Shown here piece after piece: positions 1-10,200 of a stretch of 25,516 nt of DNA. Numbering within the stretch: the first letter of the stretch is position 1; every line of letters begins with the position of its first letter. Source of the stretch: Pyropia haitanensis (Eukaryota > Rhodophyta > Bangiophyceae > Bangiales > Bangiaceae); assembly GCA_008729055.1 (NCBI GenBank), contig SDUX01000039.1, positions 1 through 25,516 on the forward strand, written 5' to 3'. The notes under the pieces were generated by a model. The model saw nothing but the letters and a program-made list of their open reading frames with translations, searched no databases and had not been told where the DNA came from. Both the position numbers and the translations under genes were made by a program.

Positions 1-1393
1 CACTCGTTGCATCCAACGGACGCGCCAACAACCGGGTCGGCCAAACCACCCATGCACGACCGTGCGGGTGGAACGTCGGACATCGAGCGGGCGGATGTAT
101 GGCTGGAATAAAGGATGCGAGCCAATTCGGCCGCCGGATCGCGTGCAGCATTGCTGTACACGCAAAAGTGGGCAAAAGTGGCAAATGTAGGCAAAAGTGG
201 GTAAGAAGCGGCCAACCACCTCATGCACGACCATGCGGGTCGAACCGAGGACGTCGAGCGGCGGATCTATGGCTGGAACAAAGTATGCGAGCCAATTCGG
301 CAGCCGGATCGTGCGCAGCATTGGTGTACACGCAAAGTGGGCAAAAAGTGGGCAAAAGTGGGCAAAAGTGGGTAGGAAGTGGGTAAGAAGTGGGCAAACA
401 GTGGGCAAAAAGTGGGCAATTTTGGGACCGAAATGGACAATTGGGGCAAGAAGTTTCCAAAACTGCAAAGAAAATGGACGTGAAAGTGGCCAGAAAGTGG
501 TCCAACAGTGGCCAGAAAAAGGCGCCGCGCCACCCACACTGTCCACTGCGCGTCCCGCTGGTCACACTGGCGTGGACGGTGTGAGGGCGGAAATTTTGGC
601 ACCGTCCGTCGCACCTGGCTGTCGGGACCCCCACGTGCCGAAAACCATCCCACAAACTTGACACGTGACACCGGCGCTCCACAAAACACTCGTTGCATCC
701 AACGGACCGCCAAACAACCGGGTCGGCCAACCACCCCATGCACGACCGTGCGGGTGGGAACGTCGGACATCGAGCGGGCGGATGTATGGCTGGAATAAAG
801 GATGCGAGCCAATTCGGCCGCCGGATCGCGTGCAGCATTGCTGTACACGCAAAAGTGGGCAAAAGTGGGCAAATGTAGGCAAAAGTGGGTAAGAAGCGGC
901 CAAACCGGGCGGCGTCGAACCGAGACGTCGAGCGGGCGGATCTATGGCTGGAACAAGTATGCGAGCCAATTCGGCCGCCGGATCGTGCGCAGCATTGGTG
1001 TACACGCAAAATGGGCAAAAGTGGGAAAAGTGGGCAAAAGTGGGTAGGAAGTGGTAAGAAGTGGGCAAACAGTGGGCAAAAAGTGGGCAATTTTGGGACC
1101 GAAATGGACAATTGGGGCAAGAAGTTCCAAAACTGCAAAGAAAATGGACGTGAAAGTGGCCAGAAAGTGGTCCAACAGTGGCCAGAAAAGGCGCCGCGCC
1201 ACCCACACTGTCCACTGCGCGTCCCGCTGGTCACACTGGCGTGGACGGTGTGAGGGCGGAAATTTTGGCACCGTCCGTCGCACCTGGCTGTCGGGACCCC
1301 ACGTGCCGAAAACCATCCCACAAACTTGACACGTGGACACCGGCGCTCCACAAAACACTCGTTGCATCCAACGGACGCGCCAACAACCGGGTC

Positions 1394-1565
1394 GGCCAAC
1401 CACCCCATGCACGACCGTGCGGGTGGAACGTCGGACATCGAGCGGGCGGATGTATGGCTGGAATAAAGGATGCGAGCCAATTCGGCCGCCGGATCGCGTG
1501 CAGCATTGCTGTACACGCAAAAGTGGGCAAAAGTGGGCAAATGTAGGCAAAAGTGGGTAAGAAGC
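1394..1565 (+). repeat. Block A (172-bp sub-repeat)
   Basis: First of two tandem 172-bp sub-repeats inside each unit, running from GGCCAACCACCCCATG to GTGGGTAAGAAGC. It aligns without gaps to the next block (1566-1737) with 18 differences by hand count, so it arose by an old direct duplication that predates amplification of the whole unit. Its decamer tail is interrupted: the third GTGGGC copy reads GTAGGC, so it lacks the four regular GGG runs found in A'. Confidence 0.9.
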
Positions 1566-1737
1566 GGCCAACCACCTCATGCACGACCATGCGGGTCGAA
1601 CCGAGGACGTCGAGCGGGCGGATCTATGGCTGGAACAAAGTATGCGAGCCAATTCGGCAGCCGGATCGTGCGCAGCATTGGTGTACACGCAAAAGTGGGC
1701 AAAAGTGGGCAAAAGTGGGCAAAAGTGGGTAGGAAGT
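1566..1737 (+). repeat. Block A' (172-bp sub-repeat)
   Basis: Second copy of the 172-bp sub-repeat, from GGCCAACCACCTCATG to GTGGGTAGGAAGT, about 90% identical to block A and the same length. Diagnostic differences from A include CTATGG for GTATGG, CAGCCGG for CCGCCGG and GTGTACAC (a perfect 8-bp palindrome) for CTGTACAC. It ends in four uninterrupted copies of the AAAAGTGGG decamer. The length is near a nucleosomal repeat and near the monomer size of several centromeric satellites, which is suggestive but not evidence of function. Confidence 0.9.
1691..1730 (+). other. Phased decamer tract with G-quadruplex pattern
   Basis: Four tandem copies of AAAAGTGGGC/T put GGG runs at 1697-1699, 1707-1709, 1717-1719 and 1727-1729. 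The three loops are each exactly 7 nt (CAAAAGT), which meets the usual G3+N1-7 quadruplex rule on the plus strand. The A4 tracts recur every 10 bp, close to one helical turn, the arrangement known to give intrinsic curvature. Further GGG runs follow at less regular spacing. The same tract is present in nearly every intact A' block. Folding is inferred from pattern only, and the 7-nt loops predict modest stability. Confidence 0.75.
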
Positions 1738-1891
1738 GGGTAAGAAGTGGGCAAACAGTGGGCAAAAAGTGGGCAATTTTGGGACCGAAATGGACAATTG
1801 GGGGCAAGAAGTTTCCAAAACTGCAAAGAAAATGGACGTGAAAGTGGCCAGAAAGTGGTCCAACAGTGGCCAGAAAAGGCGCCGCGCCACC

Positions 1892-1964
1892 CACACTGTC
1901 CACTGCGCGTCCCGCTGGTCACACTGGCGTGGACGGTGTGAGGGCGGAAATTTTGGCACCGTCC
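1892..1964. other. Competing inverted repeats in block B
   Basis: CACACTGTCCAC at 1892-1903 pairs with GTGGACGGTGTG at 1929-1940, with one mismatch and a 25-nt loop. The right arm of that stem, through GGACGGTG at 1931-1938, can instead pair perfectly with CACCGTCC at 1957-1964. The two stems are therefore mutually exclusive. The feature is conserved in most units; the unit near 12085 has lost GAC from the shared arm. Confidence 0.6.
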
Positions 1965-1988
1965 GTCGCACCTGGCTGTCGGGACCCC

Positions 1989-2024
1989 CACGTGCCGAAA
2001 ACCATCCCACAAACTTGACACGTG
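1989..2024. promoter_or_regulatory. Paired CACGTG (E-box) sites
   Basis: CACGTG occurs at 1989-1994 and 2019-2024, 30 bp apart start to start, or about three helical turns. The pair recurs in each intact unit. CACGTG is the core recognised by bHLH proteins, including the fungal Cbf1 family. Presence of the words is certain; binding or function is not shown, and conservation may simply reflect array homogenisation. Confidence 0.4.
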
Positions 2025-4110
2025 GACACCGGCGCTCCACAAAACACTCGTTGCATCCAACGGACGCGCCAACAACCGGGTCGGCCAACCACCCCATGCA
2101 CGACCGTGCGGGTGGAACGTCGGACATCGAGCGGGCGGATGTATGGCTGGAATAAAGGATGCGAGCCAATTCGGCCGCCGGATCGCGTGCAGCATTGCTG
2201 TACACGCAAAAGTGGGCAAAAGTGGGCAAATGTAGGCAAAAGTGGGTAAGAAGCGGCCAACCACCTCATGCACGACCATGCGGGTCGAACCGAGGACGTC
2301 GAGCGGGCGGATCTATGGCTGGAACAAAGTATGCGAGCCAATTCGGCAGCCGGATCGTGCGCAGCATTGGTGTACACGCAAAAGTGGGCAAAAGTGGGCA
2401 AAAGTGGGCAAAAGTGGGTAGGAAGTGGGTAAGAAGTGGGCAAACAGTGGGCAAAAAGTGGGCAATTTTGGGACCGAAATGGACAATTGGGGGCAAGAAG
2501 TTTCCAAAACTGCAAAGAAAATGGACGTGAAAGTGGCCAGAAAGTGGTCCAACAGTGGCCAGAAAAGGCGCCGCGCCACCCACACTGTCCACTGCGCGTC
2601 CCGCTGGTCACACTGGCGTGGACGGTGTGAGGGCGGAAATTTTGGCACCGTCCGTCGCACCTGGCTGTCGGGACCCCCACGTGCCGAAAACCATCCCACA
2701 AACTTGACACGTGGACACCGGCGCTCCACAAAACACTCGTTGCATCCAACGGACGCGCCAACAACCGGGTCGGCCAACCACCCCATGCACGACCGTGCGG
2801 GTGGAACGTCGGACATCGAGCGGGCGGATGTATGGCTGGAATAAAGGATGCGAGCCAATTCGGCCGCCGGATCGCGTGCAGCATTGCTGTACACGCAAAA
2901 GTGGGCAAAAGTGGGCAAATGTAGGCAAAAGTGGGTAAGAAGCGGCCAACCACCTCATGCACGACCATGCGGGTCGAACCGAGGACGTCGAGCGGGCGGA
3001 TCTATGGCTGGAACAAAGTATGCGAGCCAATTCGGCAGCCGGATCGTGCGCAGCATTGGTGTACACGCAAAAGTGGGCAAAAGTGGGCAAAAGTGGGCAA
3101 AAGTGGGTAGGAAGTGGGTAAGAAGTGGGCAAACAGTGGGCAAAAAGTGGGCAATTTTGGGACCGAAATGGACAATTGGGGGCAAGAAGTTTCCAAAACT
3201 GCAAAGAAAATGGACGTGAAAGTGGCCAGAAAGTGGTCCAACAGTGGCCAGAAAAGGCGCCGCGCCACCCACACTGTCCACTGCGCGTCCCGCTGGTCAC
3301 ACTGGCGTGGACGGTGTGAGGGCGGAAATTTTGGCACCGTCCGTCGCACCTGGCTGTCGGACCCCCACGTGCCGAAAACCATCCCACAAACTTGACACGT
3401 GGACACCGGCGCTCCACAAAACACTCGTTGCATCCAACGGACGCGCCAACAACCGGGTCGGCCAACCACCCCATGCACGACCGTGCGGGTGGAACGTCGG
3501 ACATCGAGCGGGCGGATGTATGGCTGGAATAAAGGATGCGAGCCAATTCGGCCGCCGGATCGCGTGCAGCATTGCTGTACACGCAAAAGTGGGCAAAAGT
3601 GGGCAAATGTAGGCAAAAGTGGGTAAGAAGCGGCCAACCACCTCATGCACGACCATGCGGGTCGAACCGAGGACGTCGAGCGGGCGGATCTATGGCTGGA
3701 ACAAAGTATGCGAGCCAATTCGGCAGCCGGATCGTGCGCAGCATTGGTGTACACGCAAAAGTGGGCAAAAGTGGGCAAAAGTGGGCAAAAGTGGGTAGGA
3801 AGTGGGTAAGAAGTGGGCAAACAGTGGGCAAAAAGTGGGCAATTTTGGGACCGAAATGGACAATTGGGGGCAAGAAGTTTCCAAAACTGCAAAGAAAATG
3901 GACGTGAAAGTGGCCAGAAAGTGGTCCAACAGTGGCCAGAAAAGGCGCCGCGCCACCCACACTGTCCACTGCGCGTCCCGCTGGTCACACTGGCGTGGAC
4001 GGTGTGAGGGCGGAAATTTTGGCACCGTCCGTCGCACCTGGCTGTCGGGACCCCCACGTGCCGAAAACCATCCCACAAACTTGACACGTGGACACCGGCG
4101 CTCCACAAAA

Positions 4111-4672
4111 CACTCGTTGCATCCAACGGACGCGCCAACAACCGGGTCGGCCAACCACCCCATGCACGACCGTGCGGGTGGAACGTCGGACATCGAGCGG
4201 CGGATGTATGGCTGGAATAAAGGATGCGAGCCAATTCGGCCGCCGGATCGCGTGCAGCATTGCTGTACACGCAAAAGTGGGCAAAAGTGGGCAAATGTAG
4301 GCAAAAGTGGGTAAGAAGCGGCCAACCACCTCATGCACGACCATGCGGGTCGAACCGAGGACGTCGAGCGGGCGGATCTATGGCTGGAACAAAGTATGCG
4401 AGCCAATTCGGCAGCCGGATCGACAATTGGGGGCAAGAAGTTTCCAAAACTGCAAAGAAAATGGACGTGAAAGTGGCCAGAAAGTGGTCCAACAGTGGCC
4501 AGAAAAGGCGCCGCGCCACCCACACTGTCCACTGCGCGTCCCGCTGGTCACACTGGCGTGGACGGTGTGAGGGCGGAAATTTTGGCACCGTCCGTCGCAC
4601 CTGGCTGTCGGACCCCCACGTGCCGAAAACCATCCCACAAACTTGACACGTGGACACCGGCGCTCCACAAAA
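4111..4672 (+). repeat. Short unit with 125-bp internal deletion
   Basis: This unit is 562 bp instead of 689. A' runs as far as GCCGGATCG and then jumps straight to ACAATTGGGGG of block B at about 4422-4423. The deletion removes the GTGTACAC palindrome and the whole decamer/G-quadruplex tract. Only a single G is shared at the junction by comparison with the reference unit. Two 1-bp losses elsewhere account for the remaining difference. Confidence 0.85.
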
Positions 4673-5131
4673 CACTCGTTGCATCCAACGGACGCGCCAA
4701 CAACCGGGTCGGCCAACCACCCATGCACGACCGTGCGGGTGGAACGTCGGACATCGAGCGGGCGGATGTATGGCTGGAATAAAGGATGCGAGCCAATTCG
4801 GCCGCCGGATCGCGTGCAGCATTGCTGTACACGCAAAAGTGGGCAAAAGTGGGCAAATGTAGGCAAAAGTGGGTAAGAATGGACCACCTCATGCACGAGA
4901 AGCGGGTCAAAACTGCCGAGGACGTCGAAAGCGGGCCAGAAAGTGGTCCAACAGTGGCCAGAAAAGGCGCCGCGCCACCCACACTGTCCACTGCGCGTCC
5001 CGCTGGTCACACTGGCGTGGACGGTGTGAGGGCGGAAATTTTGGCACCGTCCGTCGCACCTGGCTGTCGGGACCCCCCGTGCCGAAAACCATCCCACAAA
5101 CTTGACACGTGGACACCGGCGCTCCACAAAA
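4673..5131 (+). repeat. Short mosaic unit (459 bp)
   Basis: Block A is complete, but from about 4879 to 4940 the sequence interleaves pieces of A' (CCACCTCATGCACGA, GAGGACGTCGA) with pieces of B (AATGGA, AAAACTGC, GCCAGAAAGTGG). It then resumes normal B. Such an interleaving is hard to produce by simple recombination and is typical of a consensus built from misaligned length variants. A real complex rearrangement is the alternative. Confidence 0.7.
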
Positions 5132-6502
5132 CACTCGTTGCATCCAACGGACGCGCCAACAAACCGGGTCGGCCAACCACCCCATGCACGACCGTGCGGG
5201 TGGAACGTCGGACATCGAGCGGGCGGATGTATGGCTGGAATAAAGGATGCGAGCCATTCGGCCGCCGGATCGCGTGCAGCATTGCTGTACACGCAAAAGT
5301 GGGCAAAAGTGGGCAAATGTAGGCAAAGTGGGTAAGAAGCGCCAACCACTCATGCACGACCATGCGGGTCGAACCGAGGACGTCGAGCGGGCGGATCTAT
5401 GGCTGGACAAAGTATGCGAGCCAATTCGGCAGCCGGATCGTGCGCAGCATTGGTGTACACGCAAAAGTGGGCAAAAGTGGCAAAAGTGGGCAAAAGTGGG
5501 TAGGAAGTGGGTAAGAATTGGGCAAACAGTGGGCAAAAAGTGGGCAATTTTGGGACCGAAATGGACAATTGGGGCAAGAAGTTTCCAAAACTGCAAAGAA
5601 AATGGACGTGAAAGTGGCCAGAAAGTGGTCCAACAGTGGCCAGAAAAGGCGCCGCGCCACCCACACTGTCCACTGCGCGTCCCGCTGGTCACACTGGCGT
5701 GGACGGTGTGAGGGCGGAAATTTTGGCACCGTCCGTCGCACCTGGCTGTCGGACCCCCACGTGCCGAAAACCATCCCACAAACTTGACACGTGGACACCG
5801 GCGCTCCACAAAACACTCGTTGCATCCAACGGACGCGCCAACAACCGGGTCGGCCAACCACCCCATGCACGACCGTGCGGGTGGAACGTCGGACATCGAG
5901 CGGGCGGATGTATGGCTGGAATAAAGGATGCGAGCCAATTCGGCCGCCGGATCGCGTGCAGCATTGCTGTACACGCAAAAGTGGGCAAAAGTGGGCAAAT
6001 GTAGGCAAAAGTGGGTAAGAAGCGGCCAACCACCTCATGCACGACCATGCGGGTCGAACCGAGGACGTCGAGCGGGCGGATCTATGGCTGGAACAAAGTA
6101 TGCGAGCCAATTCGGCAGCCGGATCGTGCGCAGCATTGGTGTACACGCAAAAGTGGGCAAAAGTGGGCAAAAGTGGGCAAAAGTGGGTAGGAAGTGGGTA
6201 AGAAGTGGGCAAACAGTGGGCAAAAAGTGGGCAATTTTGGGACCGAAATGGACAATTGGGGGCAAGAAGTTTCCAAAACTGCAAAGAAAATGGACGTGAA
6301 AGTGGCCAGAAAGTGGTCCAACAGTGGCCAGAAAAGGCGCCGCGCCACCCACACTGTCCACTGCGCGTCCCGCTGGTCACACTGGCGTGGACGGTGTGAG
6401 GGCGGAAATTTTGGCACCGTCCGTCGCACCTGGCTGTCGGGACCCCCACGTGCCGAAAACCATCCCACAAACTTGACACGTGGACACCGGCGCTCCACAA
6501 AA

Positions 6503-7237
6503 CACTCGTTGCATCCAACGGACGCGCCAACAACCGGGTCGGCCACCCCATGCACCACCCGGATGTATGGCTGGAATAAAGGATGCGAGCCAATGCACGA
6601 CGCAAAAGTGGGCAAAAGTGGGCAAATGTAAGAAGCGGCGACCATGCGGGTCGAACCGAGGTGGAAGTATGCGAGCCAAAGCCGGTGCGCAGCGGAGTGG
6701 GCATGGGCGTGGGCAAACAGCGGGCGGCCAGAAATGTATGGCACCGTCCGTCGCACCTGGCTGTCGGGACCCCCACGTGCCGGCATGGAACCGTGCGGGT
6801 GGAACGTAAAGGATGCGATGTAGGCCAATGCGGGTTCGAGCGGGCGGCCGCCGGATCGTGCGCAGCATTGGTGTACACGCAAAAGTGGGCAAAAGTGGGC
6901 AAAAGTGGGCAAAAGTGGGTAGGAAGTGGGTAAGAAGTGGGCAAACAGTGGGCAAAAAGTGGGCAATTTTGGGACCGAAATGGACAATTGGGGGCAAGAA
7001 GTTTCCAAAACTGCAAAGAAAATGGACGTGAAAGTGGCCAGAAAGTGGTCCAACAGTGGCCAGAAAAGGCGCCGCGCCACCCACACTGTCCACTGCGCGT
7101 CCCGCTGGTCACACTGGCGTGGACGGTGTGAGGGCGGAAATTTTTGGCACCGTCCGTCGCACCTGGCTGTCGGGACCCCCACGTGCCCGAAAACCCATCC
7201 CACAAACTTGACACGTGGACACCGGCGCTCCACAAAA
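6503..7237 (+). repeat. Scrambled unit (735 bp)
   Basis: Between about 6545 and 6855 short words from A, A' and B appear out of their normal order, for example a copy of the CACCGTCCGTCGCACCTGG stretch of B at about 6741 inside what should be A'. Normal sequence resumes at the CCGGATCGTGCGCAGC of A' near 6850, with an intact decamer tract after it. Small insertions follow at about 7141, 7187, 7195, 7309 and 7377. Nothing in the scrambled stretch looks foreign: every word traces to the satellite. Confidence 0.75.
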
Positions 7238-10200
7238 CACTCGTTGCATCCAACGGACGCGCCAACAACCGGGTCGGCCAACCACCCCATGCACGACCGT
7301 GCGGGTGGAAACGTCGGACATCGAGCGGGCGGATGTATGGCTGGAATAAAGGATGCGAGCCAATTCGGCCGCCGGATTCGCGTGCAGCATTGCTGTACAC
7401 GCAAAAGTGGGCAAAAGTGGGCAAATGTAGGCAAAAGTGGGTAAGAAGCGGCCAACCACCTCATGCACGACCATGCGGGTCAACCGAGGACGTCGAGCGG
7501 GCGGATCTATGGCTGGAACAAAGTATGCGAGCCAATTCGGCAGCCGGATCGTGCGCAGCATTGGTGTACACGCAAAAGTGGGCAAAAGTGGGCAAAAGTG
7601 GGCAAAAGTGGGTAGGAAGTGGGTAAGAAGTGGGCAAACAGTGGGCAAAAAGTGGGCAATTTTGGGACCGAAATGGACAATTGGGGCAAGAAGTTTCCAA
7701 AACTGCAAAGAAAATGGACGTGAAAGTGGCCAGAAAGTGGTCCAACAGTGGCCAGAAAAGGCGCCGCGCCACCCACACTGTCCACTGCGCGTCCCGCTGG
7801 TCACACTGGCGTGGACGGTGTGAGGGCGGAAATTTTGGCACCGTCCGTCGCACCTGGCTGTCGGGACCCCCACGTGCCGAAAACCATCCCACAAACTTGA
7901 CACGTGGACACCGGCGCTCCACAAAACACTCGTTGCATCCAACGGACGCGCCAACAACCGGGTCGGCCAACCACCCCATGCACGACCGTGCGGGTGGAAC
8001 GTCGGACATCGAGCGGGCGGATGTATGGCTGGAATAAAGGATGCGAGCCAATTCGGCCGCCGGATCGCGTGCAGCATTGCTGTACACGCAAAAGTGGGCA
8101 AAAGTGGGCAAATGTAGGCAAAAGTGGGTAAGAAGCGGCCAACCACCTCATGCACGACCATGCGGGTCAAACCGAGGACGTCGAGCGGGCGGATCTATGG
8201 CTGGAACAAAGTATGCGAGCCAATTCGGCAGCCGGATCGTGCGCAGCATTGGTGTACACGCAAAAGTGGGCAAAAGTGGGCAAAAGTGGGCAAAAGTGGG
8301 TAGGAAGTGGGTAAGAAGTGGGCAAACAGTGGGCAAAAAGTGGGCAATTTTGGGACCGAAATGGACAATTGGGGGCAAGAAGTTTCCAAAACTGCAAAGA
8401 AAATGGACGTGAAAGTGGCCAGAAAGTGGTCCAACAGTGGCCAGAAAAGGCGCCGCGCCACCCACACTGTCCACTGCGCGTCCCGCTGGTCACACTGGCG
8501 TGGACGGTGTGAGGGCGGAAATTTTGGCACCGTCCGTCGCACCTGGCTGTCGGGACCCCCACGTGCCGAAAACCATCCCACAAACTTGACACGTGGACAC
8601 CGGCGCTCCACAAAACACTCGTTGCATCCAACGGACGCGCCAACAACCGGGTCGGCCAACCACCCCATGCACGACCGTGCGGGTGGAACGTCGGACATCG
8701 AGCGGGCGGATGTATGGCTGGAATAAAGGATGCGAGCCAATTCGGCCGCCGGATCGCGTGCAGCATTGCTGTACACGCAAAAGTGGGCAAAAGTGGGCAA
8801 ATGTAGGCAAAAGTGGGTAAGAAGCGGCCAACCACCTCATGCACGACCATGCGGGTCAAACCGAGGACGTCGAGCGGGCGGATCTATGGCTGGAACAAAG
8901 TATGCGAGCCAATTCGGCAGCCGGATCGTGCGCAGCATTGGTGTACACGCAAAAGTGGGCAAAAGTGGGCAAAAGTGGGCAAAAGTGGGTAGGAAGTGGG
9001 TAAGAAGTGGGCAAACAGTGGGCAAAAAGTGGGCAATTTTGGGACCGAAATGGACAATTGGGGGCAAGAAGTTTCCAAAACTGCAAAGAAAATGGACGTG
9101 AAAGTGGCCAGAAAGTGGTCCAACAGTGGCCAGAAAAGGCGCCGCGCCACCCACACTGTCCACTGCGCGTCCCGCTGGTCACACTGGCGTGGACGGTGTG
9201 AGGGCGGAAATTTTGGCACCGTCCGTCGCACCTGGCTGTCGGGACCCCCACGTGCCGAAAACCATCCCACAAACTTGACACGTGGACACCGGCGCTCCAC
9301 AAAACACTCGTTGCATCCAACGGACGCGCCAACAACCGGGTCGGCCAACCACCCCATGCACGACCGTGCGGGTGGAACGTCGGACATCGAGCGGGCGGAT
9401 GTATGGCTGGAATAAAGGATGCGAGCCAATTCGGCCGCCGGATCGCGTGCAGCATTGCTGTACACGCAAAAGTGGGCAAAAGTGGGCAAATGTAGGCAAA
9501 AGTGGGTAAGAAGCGGCCAACCACCTCATGCACGACCATGCGGGTCGAACCGAGGACGTCGAGCGGGCGGATCTATGGCTGGAACAAAGTATGCGAGCCA
9601 ATTCGGCAGCCGGATCGTGCGCAGCATTGGTGTACACGCAAAAGTGGGCAAAAGTGGGCAAAAGTGGGCAAAAGTGGGTAGGAAGTGGGTAAGAAGTGGG
9701 CAAACAGTGGGCAAAAAGTGGGCAATTTTGGGACCGAAATGGACAATTGGGGGCAAGAAGTTTCCAAAACTGCAAAGAAAATGGACGTGAAAGTGGCCAG
9801 AAAGTGGTCCAACAGTGGCCAGAAAAGGCGCCGCGCCACCCACACTGTCCACTGCGCGTCCCGCTGGTCACACTGGCGTGGACGGTGTGAGGGCGGAAAT
9901 TTTGGCACCGTCCGTCGCACCTGGCTGTCGGGACCCCCACGTGCCGAAAACCATCCCACAAACTTGACACGTGGACACCGGCGCTCCACAAAACACTCGT
10001 TGCATCCAACGGACGCGCCAACAACCGGGTCGGCCAACCACCCCATGCACGACCGTGCGGGTGGAACGTCGGACATCGAGCGGGCGGATGTATGGCTGGA
10101 ATAAAGGATGCGAGCCAATTCGGCCGCCGGATCGCGTGCAGCATTGCTGTACACGCAAAAGTGGGCAAAAGTGGGCAAATGTAGGCAAAAGTGGGTAAGA

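Larger units (their letters stand above)
1356..2044 (+). repeat. Reference 689-bp unit of the satellite
   Basis: This is a full-length, undamaged example of the unit, starting at the landmark CACTCGTTGC. In order it holds the tail of B, then block A (from 1394), block A' (from 1566), and most of the next B block (from 1738). Later full-length units, for example 8616-9304 or 16065-16753, differ from it by only a few substitutions. A recurring G/A difference lies in A' (GGTCGAACC against GGTCAAACC). The unit length is very close to four times 172, the length of the A block, although B shows no visible similarity to A. Confidence 0.93.
1738..2082 (+). repeat. Block B (345-bp non-duplicated part of unit)
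   Basis: This part of the unit has no visible similarity to A or A' apart from further GTGGGCAAA-like words in its first 45 bp and looser AAAGTGGCC-like words near 1840-1880. It holds an AT-richer stretch (about 1775-1835), a GC-rich stretch with inverted repeats (about 1878-1964), two CACGTG sites, and the CACTCGTTGC landmark. I see no coding signal. The array's right edge at 21360 falls about 91 bp into this block. Confidence 0.85.

Noticed and set aside
1691..1770. GTGGGCAAAA decamers as a telomere repeat
   Set aside because: Only four regular copies occur per unit, embedded inside a longer repeat and not terminal. They resemble no known telomerase product closely enough to claim.
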